This document shows, in pieces, positions 53,952 to 61,225 of a DNA stretch of 61,225 nt. The stretch covers positions 1 to 61,225 of the forward strand of contig CAIWMU010000057.1 in NCBI GenBank assembly GCA_903913865.1. Direction: 5' to 3'. Position numbers and translations under genes: made by a program. This DNA comes from an uncultured Verrucomicrobia subdivision 3 bacterium. Lineage in GTDB: Bacteria > Verrucomicrobiota > Verrucomicrobiia > Limisphaerales > UBA8199. The notes beneath the pieces are model-generated. The model searched no databases. It was given only the letters and a program-made list of their open reading frames with translations, and was not told the DNA's origin. Each line of letters starts with the position of its first letter. Positions within the stretch are counted from its first letter, which is position 1.

Positions 53952-54317
53952 TTACTTGGTTGCCTTGTATTTTTCCAGGGCCTGTGCCGCACTGGCATCG
54001 CCTCTGGCAGCCGCCTGCCTCGCCCCCGCGAGTGCCGCTGGAAGGACCCGACCAGCCGCCTGCCGTTGCTCCGCAGTCAAGTCCGGTCTCTGAAGAAACT
54101 GCTCAATCGCACTCACGGCAGCCGGATCCTGCTGGCTGGCTGCCTGACCAATCGCAACAGCCTCCTGCCTAAGCTCGACTGGAGCGGCTTTGAAAGCCTC
54201 CTCCATCGCCTTCGGGGCTTCCGCCGCAACCACAGGGGGGCTGACCGATGTTTTCTTCCCGCAACCAACAGCCAGAACTGAAAACAAAGCAAAACTGATT
54301 AGATTCTTGAATCTCAT
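53952..54317 (-). CDS. Small lipoprotein, Ala/Gln-rich
   Basis: A 121-residue predicted lipoprotein. An AAGGA Shine-Dalgarno sits seven bases before the ATG. The signal peptide ends in a lipobox, SVLAVGC, with Cys19 as the lipidation site, followed by KKTS. The rest is helical and rich in Ala, Gln and Glu (ELRQEAVAIGQAASQQDP, LTAEQRQAAGRVLPAALAG), suggesting a helical bundle or coiled coil. I do not recognise a family. It lies between the pseudopilin and the LamG giant on the same strand, so it may be an accessory of that surface system, attached to the inner or outer membrane. Confidence 0.8.
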   Translation of the reverse strand: MRFKNLISFALFSVLAVGCGKKTSVSPPVVAAEAPKAMEEAFKAAPVELRQEAVAIGQAASQQDPAAVSAIEQFLQRPDLTAEQRQAAGRVLPAALAGARQAAARGDASAAQALEKYKATK

Positions 54318-54337
54318 AATGTTGGTCCTTGTTACGA

Positions 54338-55123
54338 TTAATCGGGGCAGGCTGTTTCGGCTTCTTCCCCTGTGTAATACCGGTAGTCAATCCCTCTGCT
54401 GTAGGAAGTAAACTTGATGCCACTCACATGCCCGTCGATCCAAACCGTCTGACACCGCTTGTTGTGACGATACCACTCACCACCCAGGTCGATTCCTGGA
54501 TAAAGGGGTGCGAGATCGTTCCTCCACTGACTCAAAATCTCCTTCCGACCCGGGAACATGCCGAGGCTGTCATCAGGCCCCTCCATCTTCTGCTCAACAG
54601 AATCCTGAAACAGGATCGTCCGGGCGGGTCTCATGAAGGTGGTGAATTTCCTCGCTGGACCCGTTGTGGTCTGCCCGTAGGTTTTGCTGATGTATTCGTG
54701 AATCCCATAAGTCGAGTCCAGCCAGAAATCAGTCGGGTAGGAGAGTCCATCCTCACGCCACTCATCCGATACTTTCGCTGAGGGGCACCGCCATATCTTC
54801 CTTTGACCCTTGGCGTAGTCGGAGTAGCCAACGCCCCAGTAGGCTGATCCGTTATCCGAGGGCAGCATCACAGTGGAACGGGGATTCAGAAACCACTGCC
54901 CGCCATTCGGCATGCCCCCCTTCGCATCGGAATAGGCACGCTCCTTGTTGTCATCCGCGTAGAGCCGCACAGCAAGGAATGCCTGCCTCATATTGGAGGC
55001 GCAGGCGGCCTTCTTGCTGGCCAGTTTCGCCCTACCCAATGCCGGCAGGAGCATCGCCGCAAGAATTGCTATGATCGCAATCACCACCAGCAACTCGATC
55101 AGTGTAAACCCGGAACCTTCCAT
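54338..55123 (-). CDS. Pseudopilin-like protein with prepilin leader and H-x9-DG motif
   Basis: A 261-residue protein with the prepilin processing site [21 protein letters not shown] after a five-residue leader. The body has the Cys-containing block [21 protein letters not shown] and ends in [13 protein letters not shown], the H-x9-DG signature. ATG 55123 gives the short leader usual in this family; a GTG at 55195 would add 24 residues. It is a clear relative of the pseudopilin at 7867-8664 and, like it, is paired with a LamG giant gene at the head of a catabolic locus. Export and assembly would use a type II secretion/type IV pilus system not seen in this window. Confidence 0.87.
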   Translation of the reverse strand: MEGSGFTLIELLVVIAIIAILAAMLLPALGRAKLASKKAACASNMRQAFLAVRLYADDNKERAYSDAKGGMPNGGQWFLNPRSTVMLPSDNGSAYWGVGYSDYAKGQRKIWRCPSAKVSDEWREDGLSYPTDFWLDSTYGIHEYISKTYGQTTTGPARKFTTFMRPARTILFQDSVEQKMEGPDDSLGMFPGRKEILSQWRNDLAPLYPGIDLGGEWYRHNKRCQTVWIDGHVSGIKFTSYSRGIDYRYYTGEEAETACPD

Positions 55124-55584
55124 CCTGCGCACGCCGGACTTTGGTCCCCCATCGTTACATATTTGTTTTGTTCGTGTTCTCACTATGTGCCTCACATCAT
55201 GCGACAGGTTTCCAACCTCTCAAGCGACGTTCCTGTGACAAGTTGGTTACAAAGGAGTTTGCGTTCCTGCGGCAAACTCCACCAAGGAAGCAACTGAGAA
55301 GGATGTCAAACGCAGTGTACCGTCCATTTATCGCATCGTTTTTGCAGTGTTTTTGACTGTTGGTAAAGGCCGCACCCGCCAGTTTCCAGATTCAACCGGG
55401 TGATCATCGCAAGCTCGGCTCGGGTTTTGGCCCCCCGTGGAGAGGAACACTCCACCCACGCCTCCAATCATCATTACAAACGCAAGCTGTCAGGCTGCAC
55501 CCATTGCATCCCGCAACCGCTGCGGACCGGTCGCCCCCACAATTTTCGATTGCGAAGCTATTCCGTACCACGCAGGCTTCACCC

Positions 55585-56316
55585 ATGAATGCGGCTATTG
55601 AATTTTTGCCCCCCAAGCGTCAGAGAGCGATCACTCGGTCTGATTTCGTTCATTTCGCATTGCTCATGCTGCTTGCGTGCGGTGGATGCGGAGAGCCCAC
55701 ACCCCAGGCCCCACCAGTCAAATTGGACCTATCATCCCTGACCAGTCAGGCGGAGTCCGGGGACCCAAAGGCACAGTCAGCGCTGGGTCGGGCTTACATG
55801 GAAGGCAGTGGCACTTCCCGGAACTATCAAAAGGCGGCCGAGTGGCTTGGCCGGGCGGCGGACCAAACCAACGTGGAGTCCATGGTTCATCTAGCCATGC
55901 TTCATCAGGTTGGACAAGGAGTCCCGCAAAGTGACGCCAAAGCCCTGCACTGGTTTCAGCGGGCCTATGACCTCTCCAACGCCGTCGCGGCCTACAGTCT
56001 GGGGTCGATCTATGCGAATGGTCGCGGAGTTCCCCAAAACTCAACCACTGCCGCACGCTACTATCAGACAGCAGCCGACTGGGGGGACCCTGAGGCCCAA
56101 TACAACATGGCGCAAAGATATGAACTGGGGCGGGGTGTCCAAACCAATCTACTCGAAGCCCTCGTCTGTTATGAACTCGCAGCCAAAGGTGGAGTTCCTG
56201 ATGCCAAAGCGCCTGCAACACGCTTGCGAGATGTCTGTTCCCCAAAAGAGAGGGCGGCGGCAGATTCTAAAATTGACGCGGCACTGTTGAGGTTGAGACG
56301 GTTGAAATCTCAATAG
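55585..56316 (+). CDS. Sel1-repeat lipoprotein
   Basis: A 243-residue protein with a lipobox-like signal (LLMLLACGGCG, after a charged N-terminus) and then four to five Sel1-type alpha-solenoid repeats. These are recognised from LGRAYMEGSGTSRNYQKAAE, LAMLHQVGQGVPQSDAKALH, LGSIYANGRGVPQNSTTAAR and MAQRYELGRGVQTNLLEALV. Such repeats bind proteins and often act in envelope or signalling scaffolds. ATG 55585 is chosen over upstream in-frame codons because the signal follows it. It is divergent from the pseudopilin gene and has no obvious operon partner. Confidence 0.88.
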   Translation: MNAAIEFLPPKRQRAITRSDFVHFALLMLLACGGCGEPTPQAPPVKLDLSSLTSQAESGDPKAQSALGRAYMEGSGTSRNYQKAAEWLGRAADQTNVESMVHLAMLHQVGQGVPQSDAKALHWFQRAYDLSNAVAAYSLGSIYANGRGVPQNSTTAARYYQTAADWGDPEAQYNMAQRYELGRGVQTNLLEALVCYELAAKGGVPDAKAPATRLRDVCSPKERAAADSKIDAALLRLRRLKSQ

Positions 56317-56814
56317 AGTTTGTTGTTTCCGGTGCCCGTTATCGTCTTCGCAAGAATAGGACTACCGCAGCCTGCAAAATATGTGGATGGTGCGCTCCAG
56401 AGTCTGTCTGCATGCATTTCACATGTTCACCACAAATTCAACCGGCCATGCCAATAGTGTTTGATGGGCGGACACTGCACTCACTGCCATCTCAAGTGCG
56501 ACTCATGGGTCCCACGCACAGAGAGAGACATGAGTCAACAGGGCCACTCGCCGGCTGGCTCAACAAGCCAGGGTACCAATACCCTCTTCCTGTCGGCACA
56601 AGACCCCACTCAGAGCGGGCACGGGGAGTTGCGGGATGTCCAATAAGTGCTATGAGCTGGCTGATGCGGGAAGGCTGCCCGACATGCTCCACGCCCGCAA
56701 ACTGATCATCGCCCACCTGTCGCCAGAGGTTGTTCGAAAACTCCGCCAAACCACGTTGGCGACCCGGCAGATCATCCAGTGTGCGGCCTGGGGGCCCACT
56801 GACAGGCCAAAGTC
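56317..56814. other. Intergenic region, nothing recognised
   Basis: About 500 bases between the Sel1 gene and the beta-propeller gene, which converge. Short open frames occur on both strands but none shows a family signature, signal peptide or credible start region. No tRNA, repeat copy or clear terminator was seen. Confidence 0.4.
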
Positions 56815-58404
56815 TTACGGCGGGAGTATCGGGAGCTGGTAACAGGCGGCCTCCTTGTCGTTGCGGACCACCAGATAGGGTCCCGCCAGGGCAGGCGGGT
56901 TCCAGGTCTTCCCGTGGAGTGCGGAAAAGCGGGTGAGTTCCCGCGATTCCTGCGGGGTTGGGTCCAGAAGGAGGATTTCGCCCGATTCGGCCCCCATCAG
57001 GAGGAGGTCTCCCACAAGGATCTCCTGTCCATGGCCGTAGCGTCCCTGTTTCCATTTCTGCGCCCCGTCGGCGGCATCAAGGCAGACCATGACCCCGTCA
57101 TCCAGACCATAGATGAACCCGTTGCGATAAATCACATCGGTGAACTTTGCCTTGAGGCGGGTCGACTTCCAAATGCGGGTGGCCGTGAGTTTTCCAGCGG
57201 CATCTCTGGCGATTTGAACCAGCTCGCTCCCGAAACCATAACCGCTGGAGATCAGCAGGCGGTCCCCCGGCAGAACGATGGGGGTGGAGACGTGCGGATG
57301 GCCCCCCGGCCAGTGATATTGCCAAAGGATCGTGCCTGTGGCCGGCTCATGGGCAAAGATTCCGCCGGAATTAAAAATGATGATCTGGCGGATTCCCATC
57401 AAAGTGACCAGCGCCGGCGAACTATAGTCGGCCCCAGCCGAGCCTCCGCCCCAGACGAACGAGCCGTCAGAGGTGCGGTAGGCCACCAGCGAGCGGTTGT
57501 CCCGGCCCCCGGCGCTAACGACCACAAGATCATCCACCACCAGCGGCGAGGAGCTCATGCCCCATTCCTCCAGCCGCCCATGGTTCTCCTCCAGAATATT
57601 CTTCGACCAGACCGCCCGGCCCGTCTCCAATTCGAGGCACTTCAGAACGCCCGTGGAGCCAAGGGTATACACCCGTTTTCCAGCAATGGTGGGGGTCGCA
57701 CGCGGCCCTTCCCCGGCCAGCGTGGATTGGAATCTGGCCGGGTAGGTGTGGTTCCAAACGAGCCGGCCGGAAAGCAAATCGTAGCAGTTCACCGCCTCCT
57801 CCACACCCTGCTGTTCCTGCGTGATGGCCCGGGTCCCCTCAATGGCAAAGCCGGACCAGCCCAACCCCATCGGCCGCCTCCACAGGAGCCGGGGCGGTTC
57901 CCCCTTCCAATCCCGCGCCAGACGCGGGCCGGGCAGCATTCCCGTGCGATCCGGTCCGAGGAACTGGGGATAACTATTGGTCGGCAGGGGGAGGTTCTGC
58001 GCGGGTTTGGCCCCGGAAATCGGCTCGGGATCAGGCGCTGGCCCGGAGGTCTGGCTCCACCGCCATCTGAGAATGGGCACCAGATCGCCCGTCACACCAT
58101 GAATCTGGAAGAGCGATCCTGCGAGGCCGACAACTCCTACAAAGGCTGCAAAGAGGGCCAACCGCACCTTCCAGCGCATTCTGGAGAGCAGAATTCCCCA
58201 GAGCAGCAGCAAAAGCAGCGTGCCCAGGGCGACTGCGGCACTGGCAAGATTCTGATCCTGCCGCTGCCGCCCATACCGCTGAACGGCCCAGACTTCGACA
58301 ATGATGCCCACCAGCAGCACCAGCGGAACCGGCCACCAGCGTATGGGACGCCTCACAGCCGTGCCGGGCACCGCTTCCGAACCTGATTCTTCCGTTTGGG
58401 CCAT
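56815..58404 (-). CDS. Membrane-anchored PQQ-like beta-propeller repeat protein
   Basis: A 529-residue protein. Three hydrophobic segments lie in the first 110 residues (WPVPLVLLVGIIVEVW, ALGTLLLLLLWGILL, LALFAAFVGVVGLAGSLF), followed by a large domain with six to seven beta-propeller blades. The blade motifs include CYDLLSGRLVWNHTY, CLELETGRAVWSKN, AYRTSDGSFVWGGG, AHEPATGTILWQYHW and CLDAADGAQKWKQG, as in PQQ-dependent enzymes and BamB. No PQQ-dehydrogenase catalytic motifs are evident, so a scaffold or binding role is likely. Proteins of this build are common in Planctomycetes and Verrucomicrobia. Its message runs away from the upstream non-coding region (58405-59311). Confidence 0.83.
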   Translation of the reverse strand: MAQTEESGSEAVPGTAVRRPIRWWPVPLVLLVGIIVEVWAVQRYGRQRQDQNLASAAVALGTLLLLLLWGILLSRMRWKVRLALFAAFVGVVGLAGSLFQIHGVTGDLVPILRWRWSQTSGPAPDPEPISGAKPAQNLPLPTNSYPQFLGPDRTGMLPGPRLARDWKGEPPRLLWRRPMGLGWSGFAIEGTRAITQEQQGVEEAVNCYDLLSGRLVWNHTYPARFQSTLAGEGPRATPTIAGKRVYTLGSTGVLKCLELETGRAVWSKNILEENHGRLEEWGMSSSPLVVDDLVVVSAGGRDNRSLVAYRTSDGSFVWGGGSAGADYSSPALVTLMGIRQIIIFNSGGIFAHEPATGTILWQYHWPGGHPHVSTPIVLPGDRLLISSGYGFGSELVQIARDAAGKLTATRIWKSTRLKAKFTDVIYRNGFIYGLDDGVMVCLDAADGAQKWKQGRYGHGQEILVGDLLLMGAESGEILLLDPTPQESRELTRFSALHGKTWNPPALAGPYLVVRNDKEAACYQLPILPP

Positions 58405-59311
58405 GACACGATCATCCCCTCAGGACAGTCAACTGTCAAACTCCTGACCAAAACTTCAGCTCTGGCGTTCTGAATTCCACAGCCAGGCATGAAGGAGAAC
58501 CCATCCCCCATAAACAACCTCCCCGAACCAGCGGCATGCCGACCCACGGAAAGTCTGGCGCTTTTTGCGGCTCTCCTATGCCCATGGGGAGCCTCTTTTG
58601 AGCGATCCCTGTGTCCTACAATAAATCAGACCGTTGGGTCGGATTACAGGCAGAAGTCTGCAATCCCGGTTGATCCAAAGAGGGGAGGAATGCGACTGCA
58701 TTTATTGGCCGGCCACAGGACAGTCCCATAATTGATACGTTCCCTGGCAATGGTTCCGGGCGGACCTGCAAGCAAGGCCCTGTCCCACAGAACTCCCCTG
58801 CGAATTCCGGACTGCTCCCTGAGAATGAAAGCCCACCAATTTTCTCCGGAGGACCAGCGGCACCACAAAATGCAACGGGCCGGGTTGTCCGGCACCCGGA
58901 GGGTCTTCTGGCTGGGGAAGGCGAGAGGGTGATGGACCCGGTGGATGCCGTAAAGCTCGCCAGAGAGGAGGACTGGCTTCGGTGCGACGAGTGTCTCTCT
59001 CCCCCCAACGCAAACCGGTCTGGTGCGGCGCCCCCGGTGCCGGGTGCGCGACGCTGATGTGTTCGTGCTGTTTGTCCGGGAGGCCGGGCGAAGACGGTTG
59101 CAGACCGAATGGTTTTGGCGAAGATCTCGAACATGGCAGAGGCACTCAAGGTATCCTGTGGGCGGTTCCCACTGATGATGTGCAAGGGGGGAGCAAGACA
59201 AGGCTGTTCCAACCGCACAATACCGGTCACTTTTTCCACAATCGCTCTGACCGCTCGTATGTTGAACCGAGCAAATCGAGTGGGAATCCTGCCAATTTGA
59301 AAAGTTGGCGT
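58405..59311. other. About 900-base region without a credible gene
   Basis: Long open frames exist in several phases here, as expected at high GC, but none has a signal peptide, catalytic motif or family-like segment I recognise. No clear repeat copy or RNA gene was seen. A decayed gene cannot be excluded. Confidence 0.4.
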
Positions 59312-59788
59312 CTAATGAACAACAGGAAGACTCCCGTTCCCTGCACTGCAGGGTTCACCAAAACCCCTGGCACCTTTTTGGCGCAAAATCTGCGTTGCCT
59401 TTGGGAGGTCGGATACGCCAAGCCTCAAGGTCACTTCCCCAGCCGCATTCGGAAGGAATCCTGCAGCGTTAAAGCTTAGCGACAGGTGTTTTCCATCAAG
59501 GCTGAACGTAATATCCTTAAACCGGGGACCGTCGTAGTCAACGTCCATAGAAGCCTGATTGAAAAACCGTGCTGACACGACCATCCGGCGCTGAGTCATG
59601 GCAGCAAATCCGAGAAATGAAATCCGTCGGTAACCACAAAAAGTCCCTGGCGCCTTGAAGTCTCTCAAGATCGCCGTCACAAGGATTCCCTCCTCCAGCC
59701 ACAAGAATCCACCCTCTGCGCCAATTTTGGTTCGAAGCAAGTCAGGCAATTGGCCGATACGAAGAAACCGTGCAGCTTTCTGGATCAT
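59312..59788 (-). CDS. Conserved hypothetical protein
   Basis: A protein of about 158 residues with believable codon use and a compact hydrophobic/charged pattern: FLRIGQLPDLLRTKIGAEGGFLWLEEGI, then a beta-rich core (GYRRISFLGFAAMTQRRMVV, FKDITFSLDGKHLSLSF) and a short helical end. I have the impression of an uncharacterised family found in many phyla, but cannot name it. There is no signal peptide or membrane segment. An in-frame ATG nine bases upstream (59797) is an alternative start. Its neighbours give no functional clue. Confidence 0.65.
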   Translation of the reverse strand: MIQKAARFLRIGQLPDLLRTKIGAEGGFLWLEEGILVTAILRDFKAPGTFCGYRRISFLGFAAMTQRRMVVSARFFNQASMDVDYDGPRFKDITFSLDGKHLSLSFNAAGFLPNAAGEVTLRLGVSDLPKATQILRQKGARGFGEPCSAGNGSLPVVH

Positions 59789-60114
59789 TCCACCCATGAA
59801 ATTATTCTACTGACTTTCACGCACATTCAAAATCGCAGCGTCGCTTGTGGCGAGCAGGTATTCGGCAGCCAAAAAGCCGTGCATCCTCATCCGGCCACGG
59901 CCGTTGGCGCAATCCTCCATCATGTCGCTAACGTCGATCATCCCGCCGCAGCCACCCGGAATCAAGCGTTGAATGTGATCGCTTTGCTGACTGGGTCCGT
60001 GCTGCCAATCGAGGTGGTCGAGGGGCATCCTCCCGATCGAGGTGGGACGTTGGATCTCACAGGGTTGAGGGAAATGTCTTGCACACAGGGGGGCTTGTCA
60101 CGAAAGTTGTCAGT

Positions 60115-60363
60115 ATGGACAGCTATCAGGTCACAATAGACGCGGAATGCCGCACAGGGCCGCTCACCGGCCTGGTGGAACCGGGGGAGACCTATGAAGT
60201 CAGGCGTGTTTCATCGGGGGAGCTGGTTTTCACGAAGGTGGAGCCGGGGTTGGAGCCGTTGGAAGTGAGGATGGTTCGTGGTGAGGATGGGATGATGTTT
60301 CTTACGAACGGAAGAACGATCACTCAGGAGATGGTCGAACGTGCGCTGGGGGACTTTCAGTGA
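60115..60363 (+). CDS. Small hypothetical protein
   Basis: An 82-residue acidic protein starting MDSYQVTIDAE, with a predicted small beta-barrel half (TGLVEPGETYEVRRVSSGELVFTKVE) and a C-terminal helix (TQEMVERALGDFQ). The plan recalls short antitoxin or regulator proteins, but no DNA-binding signature or toxin partner is seen. ATG 60115 is preferred over an in-frame codon at 60079. It could be an orphan antitoxin; function unknown. Confidence 0.55.
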   Translation: MDSYQVTIDAECRTGPLTGLVEPGETYEVRRVSSGELVFTKVEPGLEPLEVRMVRGEDGMMFLTNGRTITQEMVERALGDFQ

Positions 60364-60473
60364 AGTGTCATTGGCATGGTTCAACGCCCTCCCGGTTCAA
60401 TTGAGAGTCAGAACCCGGGACAGGTTCCTCGACAGGGAAGGATTGGACAGATAGCCAATACCGTTGACTTTGG

Positions 60474-60558
60474 TGGTGCCCGCGACAGGACTTGAACCTG
60501 TACGATGTTACTCACTAGAACCTGAATCTAGCGCGTCTGCCAATTCCGCCACGCGGGC
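60474..60558 (-). tRNA. tRNA-Leu (anticodon CAG)
   Basis: An 85-base tRNA with the long variable arm of leucine tRNAs. The acceptor stem GCCCGCG pairs with CGCGGGC, followed by A and an encoded CCA (60476-60474). The anticodon stem CTAGA/TCTAG holds loop TTCAGGT with anticodon CAG. The D arm contains GCGGAATTGGCAGACGC and the T arm GGTTCAAGTCC, all standard. Confidence 0.95.
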
Positions 60559-60779
60559 TTCATCCAAGGCCGACACACACAAGGTGTGCTTGCCGGAAGC
60601 ATGGATACGTTACACCACCCCTCCCCCGCCACGCAAGCGGGAAAGATTTTACGGTAAAACGCACATTGGATGCGCTGTTCGCGTTGCTGGACGGGGGCAG
60701 CAGGATGCGGGACGCGAGCAATGGTGGTCTGTTCCCTGGGTGCCATAGGTATTTATATTGTGCTGCCGGGTTGGGGAAC

Positions 60780-61080
60780 CCCGTTGAGCACTGGAATGAA
60801 CCGGAATGCTACAGGTGAACTACCTCCCCTCAGGCCAAAGGCCTGACCTATGCCAGATTCAGACCAGCGGCCCGGGTTAACCGGACAAAGAAACCCATTC
60901 CCTGAAGGGGCAAACTACCCCCCAGATGGGGTTCATGAAAGGCCGTGGTGCCATGTGACGATGACCAAATGAATGCAACGAAAGACAAGGAATTATGGCG
61001 CCCCTTCAGGGCTTTTTATATTTTGGGAATCTTACCCGGGGCGTTACCCCGGGCTGGGATAATGCCGCACCGGTGGTGCT
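60780..61080. repeat. REP-like palindromic repeats near the right edge
   Basis: This non-coding stretch contains small palindromes of the same style as 50-1960, including caggccaaaggcctg near 60832 and acccggggcgttaccccggg near 61036. It also has ccctgaaggggc and gccccttcaggg. It shows that the palindromic family is dispersed rather than limited to the transposase locus. Confidence 0.65.
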
Positions 61081-61085
61081 CGGTT

Positions 61086-61225
61086 TGGGCTTGCTTCGAT
61101 AAAACGGACAGTGAAAAGAGGATAATATGTTGATGGTTTTAGTTGTTGAGGGATTCGAAGTCAACAGGGGATAAGTGGTTTAGGGACGAGTGGATGCGGG
61201 CTCTGTTGTAGAATGATTCGATATA
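61086..61225 (-). mobile_element. Edge of an IS3-family insertion sequence
   Basis: The window ends inside an insertion sequence. The terminal segment tgggcttgcttcgataaaac near 61086 looks like an IS3-type inverted repeat end, and the C-terminus of an IS3-type transposase lies just inside it. The exact end and the target duplication cannot be fixed because the other end is outside the window. Confidence 0.65.
61139..61225 (-). CDS. IS3-family transposase OrfB, C-terminal fragment (cut by window end)
   Basis: The last 28 codons of a minus-strand gene are present and it is open to the window edge. They read YIESFYNRARIHSSLNHLSP and end VDFESLNN before the TAA at 61139-61141. This is the highly characteristic C-terminus of IS3-family DDE transposases (integrase core, IESFYNRxRxHSSL). 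The catalytic residues would lie outside the window, so intactness cannot be judged. Confidence 0.88.
   Translation of the reverse strand, partial: YIESFYNRARIHSSLNHLSPVDFESLNN

Noticed and set aside
58616..59239. Minus-strand open frame of about 200 codons
   Set aside because: Composition and lack of motifs fit a chance frame at high GC; competing frames of similar length overlap it.
59807..60028. Minus-strand open frame of 73 codons
   Set aside because: No recognised motif and no clear start region. It could be a decayed fragment, but this is not supportable.

Overview
The window looks like part of a chromosome from a Gram-negative member of the Verrucomicrobiota (Pedosphaera/Limisphaerales-like). 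This is inferred from gene content, not from any marker-gene comparison. The pointers are very large secreted LamG/Ig-like proteins, pseudopilin-like proteins with a C-terminal H-x9-DG motif, Tat-exported Gfo/Idh/MocA oxidoreductases, DUF6807 and GxGYxYP proteins, an LptD outer-membrane protein, and dense palindromic repeats around a small IS200-type transposase.

Layout. (1) 50-1960: an IS200-type transposase inside an inverted arrangement of REP-like repeats. (2) 2.1-16 kb: a carbohydrate locus. A minus-strand run encodes a LamG giant, a pseudopilin, two paralogous Tat-exported Gfo/Idh proteins, a DUF6807 protein, a sugar isomerase/epimerase and a DapA-family aldolase. Divergent from it are an AraC-type regulator and a GxGYxYP putative glycoside hydrolase. 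(3) 16-29.5 kb: a respiratory complex I operon, nuoB to nuoN, with no nuoA and with a tRNA-Gln on the opposite strand between nuoE and nuoF. (4) 29.8-31.5 kb: a MNT/HEPN pair and a tandemly duplicated repeat. (5) 31.5-39.3 kb: envelope and secreted functions, namely LptD, a metallophosphoesterase, a diacylglycerol-kinase-like enzyme and a large subtilase. (6) 39.5-55.1 kb: a LamG pseudogene remnant, then a phosphonate-degradation locus entirely on the minus strand. In transcription order this is pseudopilin, small lipoprotein, LamG/Ig giant, secreted phosphodiesterase, PbfA-like lyase, phosphonoacetate hydrolase, phosphonoacetaldehyde dehydrogenase, phosphonate-associated alcohol dehydrogenase, DUF5690 transporter and 2-AEP transaminase. 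(7) 55.2-61.2 kb: a Sel1 lipoprotein, a PQQ-like beta-propeller membrane protein, two small orphan genes, tRNA-Leu, more REP-like repeats and the edge of an IS3-family element.

How the genes work together. The phosphonate locus supports a complete route. PhnW turns 2-aminoethylphosphonate into phosphonoacetaldehyde, and the PbfA-like lyase would do the same from the (R)-1-hydroxy derivative. PhnY oxidises the aldehyde to phosphonoacetate, and PhnA splits that to acetate and phosphate. No phosphonatase (PhnX) or C-P lyase is present. The sugar locus has exported redox and hydrolase proteins plus cytosolic isomerase and aldolase enzymes, under a plausible AraC-type activator.

The most interesting pattern is that both catabolic loci are headed by the same kind of pair, a giant LamG (with Ig-like domains) secreted protein and a H-x9-DG pseudopilin. 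In addition, four intact secreted proteins and one pseudogene end in the same kind of short beta-rich C-terminal tail, closing with F-Y/F/I-R. Together these suggest a modular surface substrate-capture system with a shared C-terminal sorting or anchoring module. That is an inference from sequence only.
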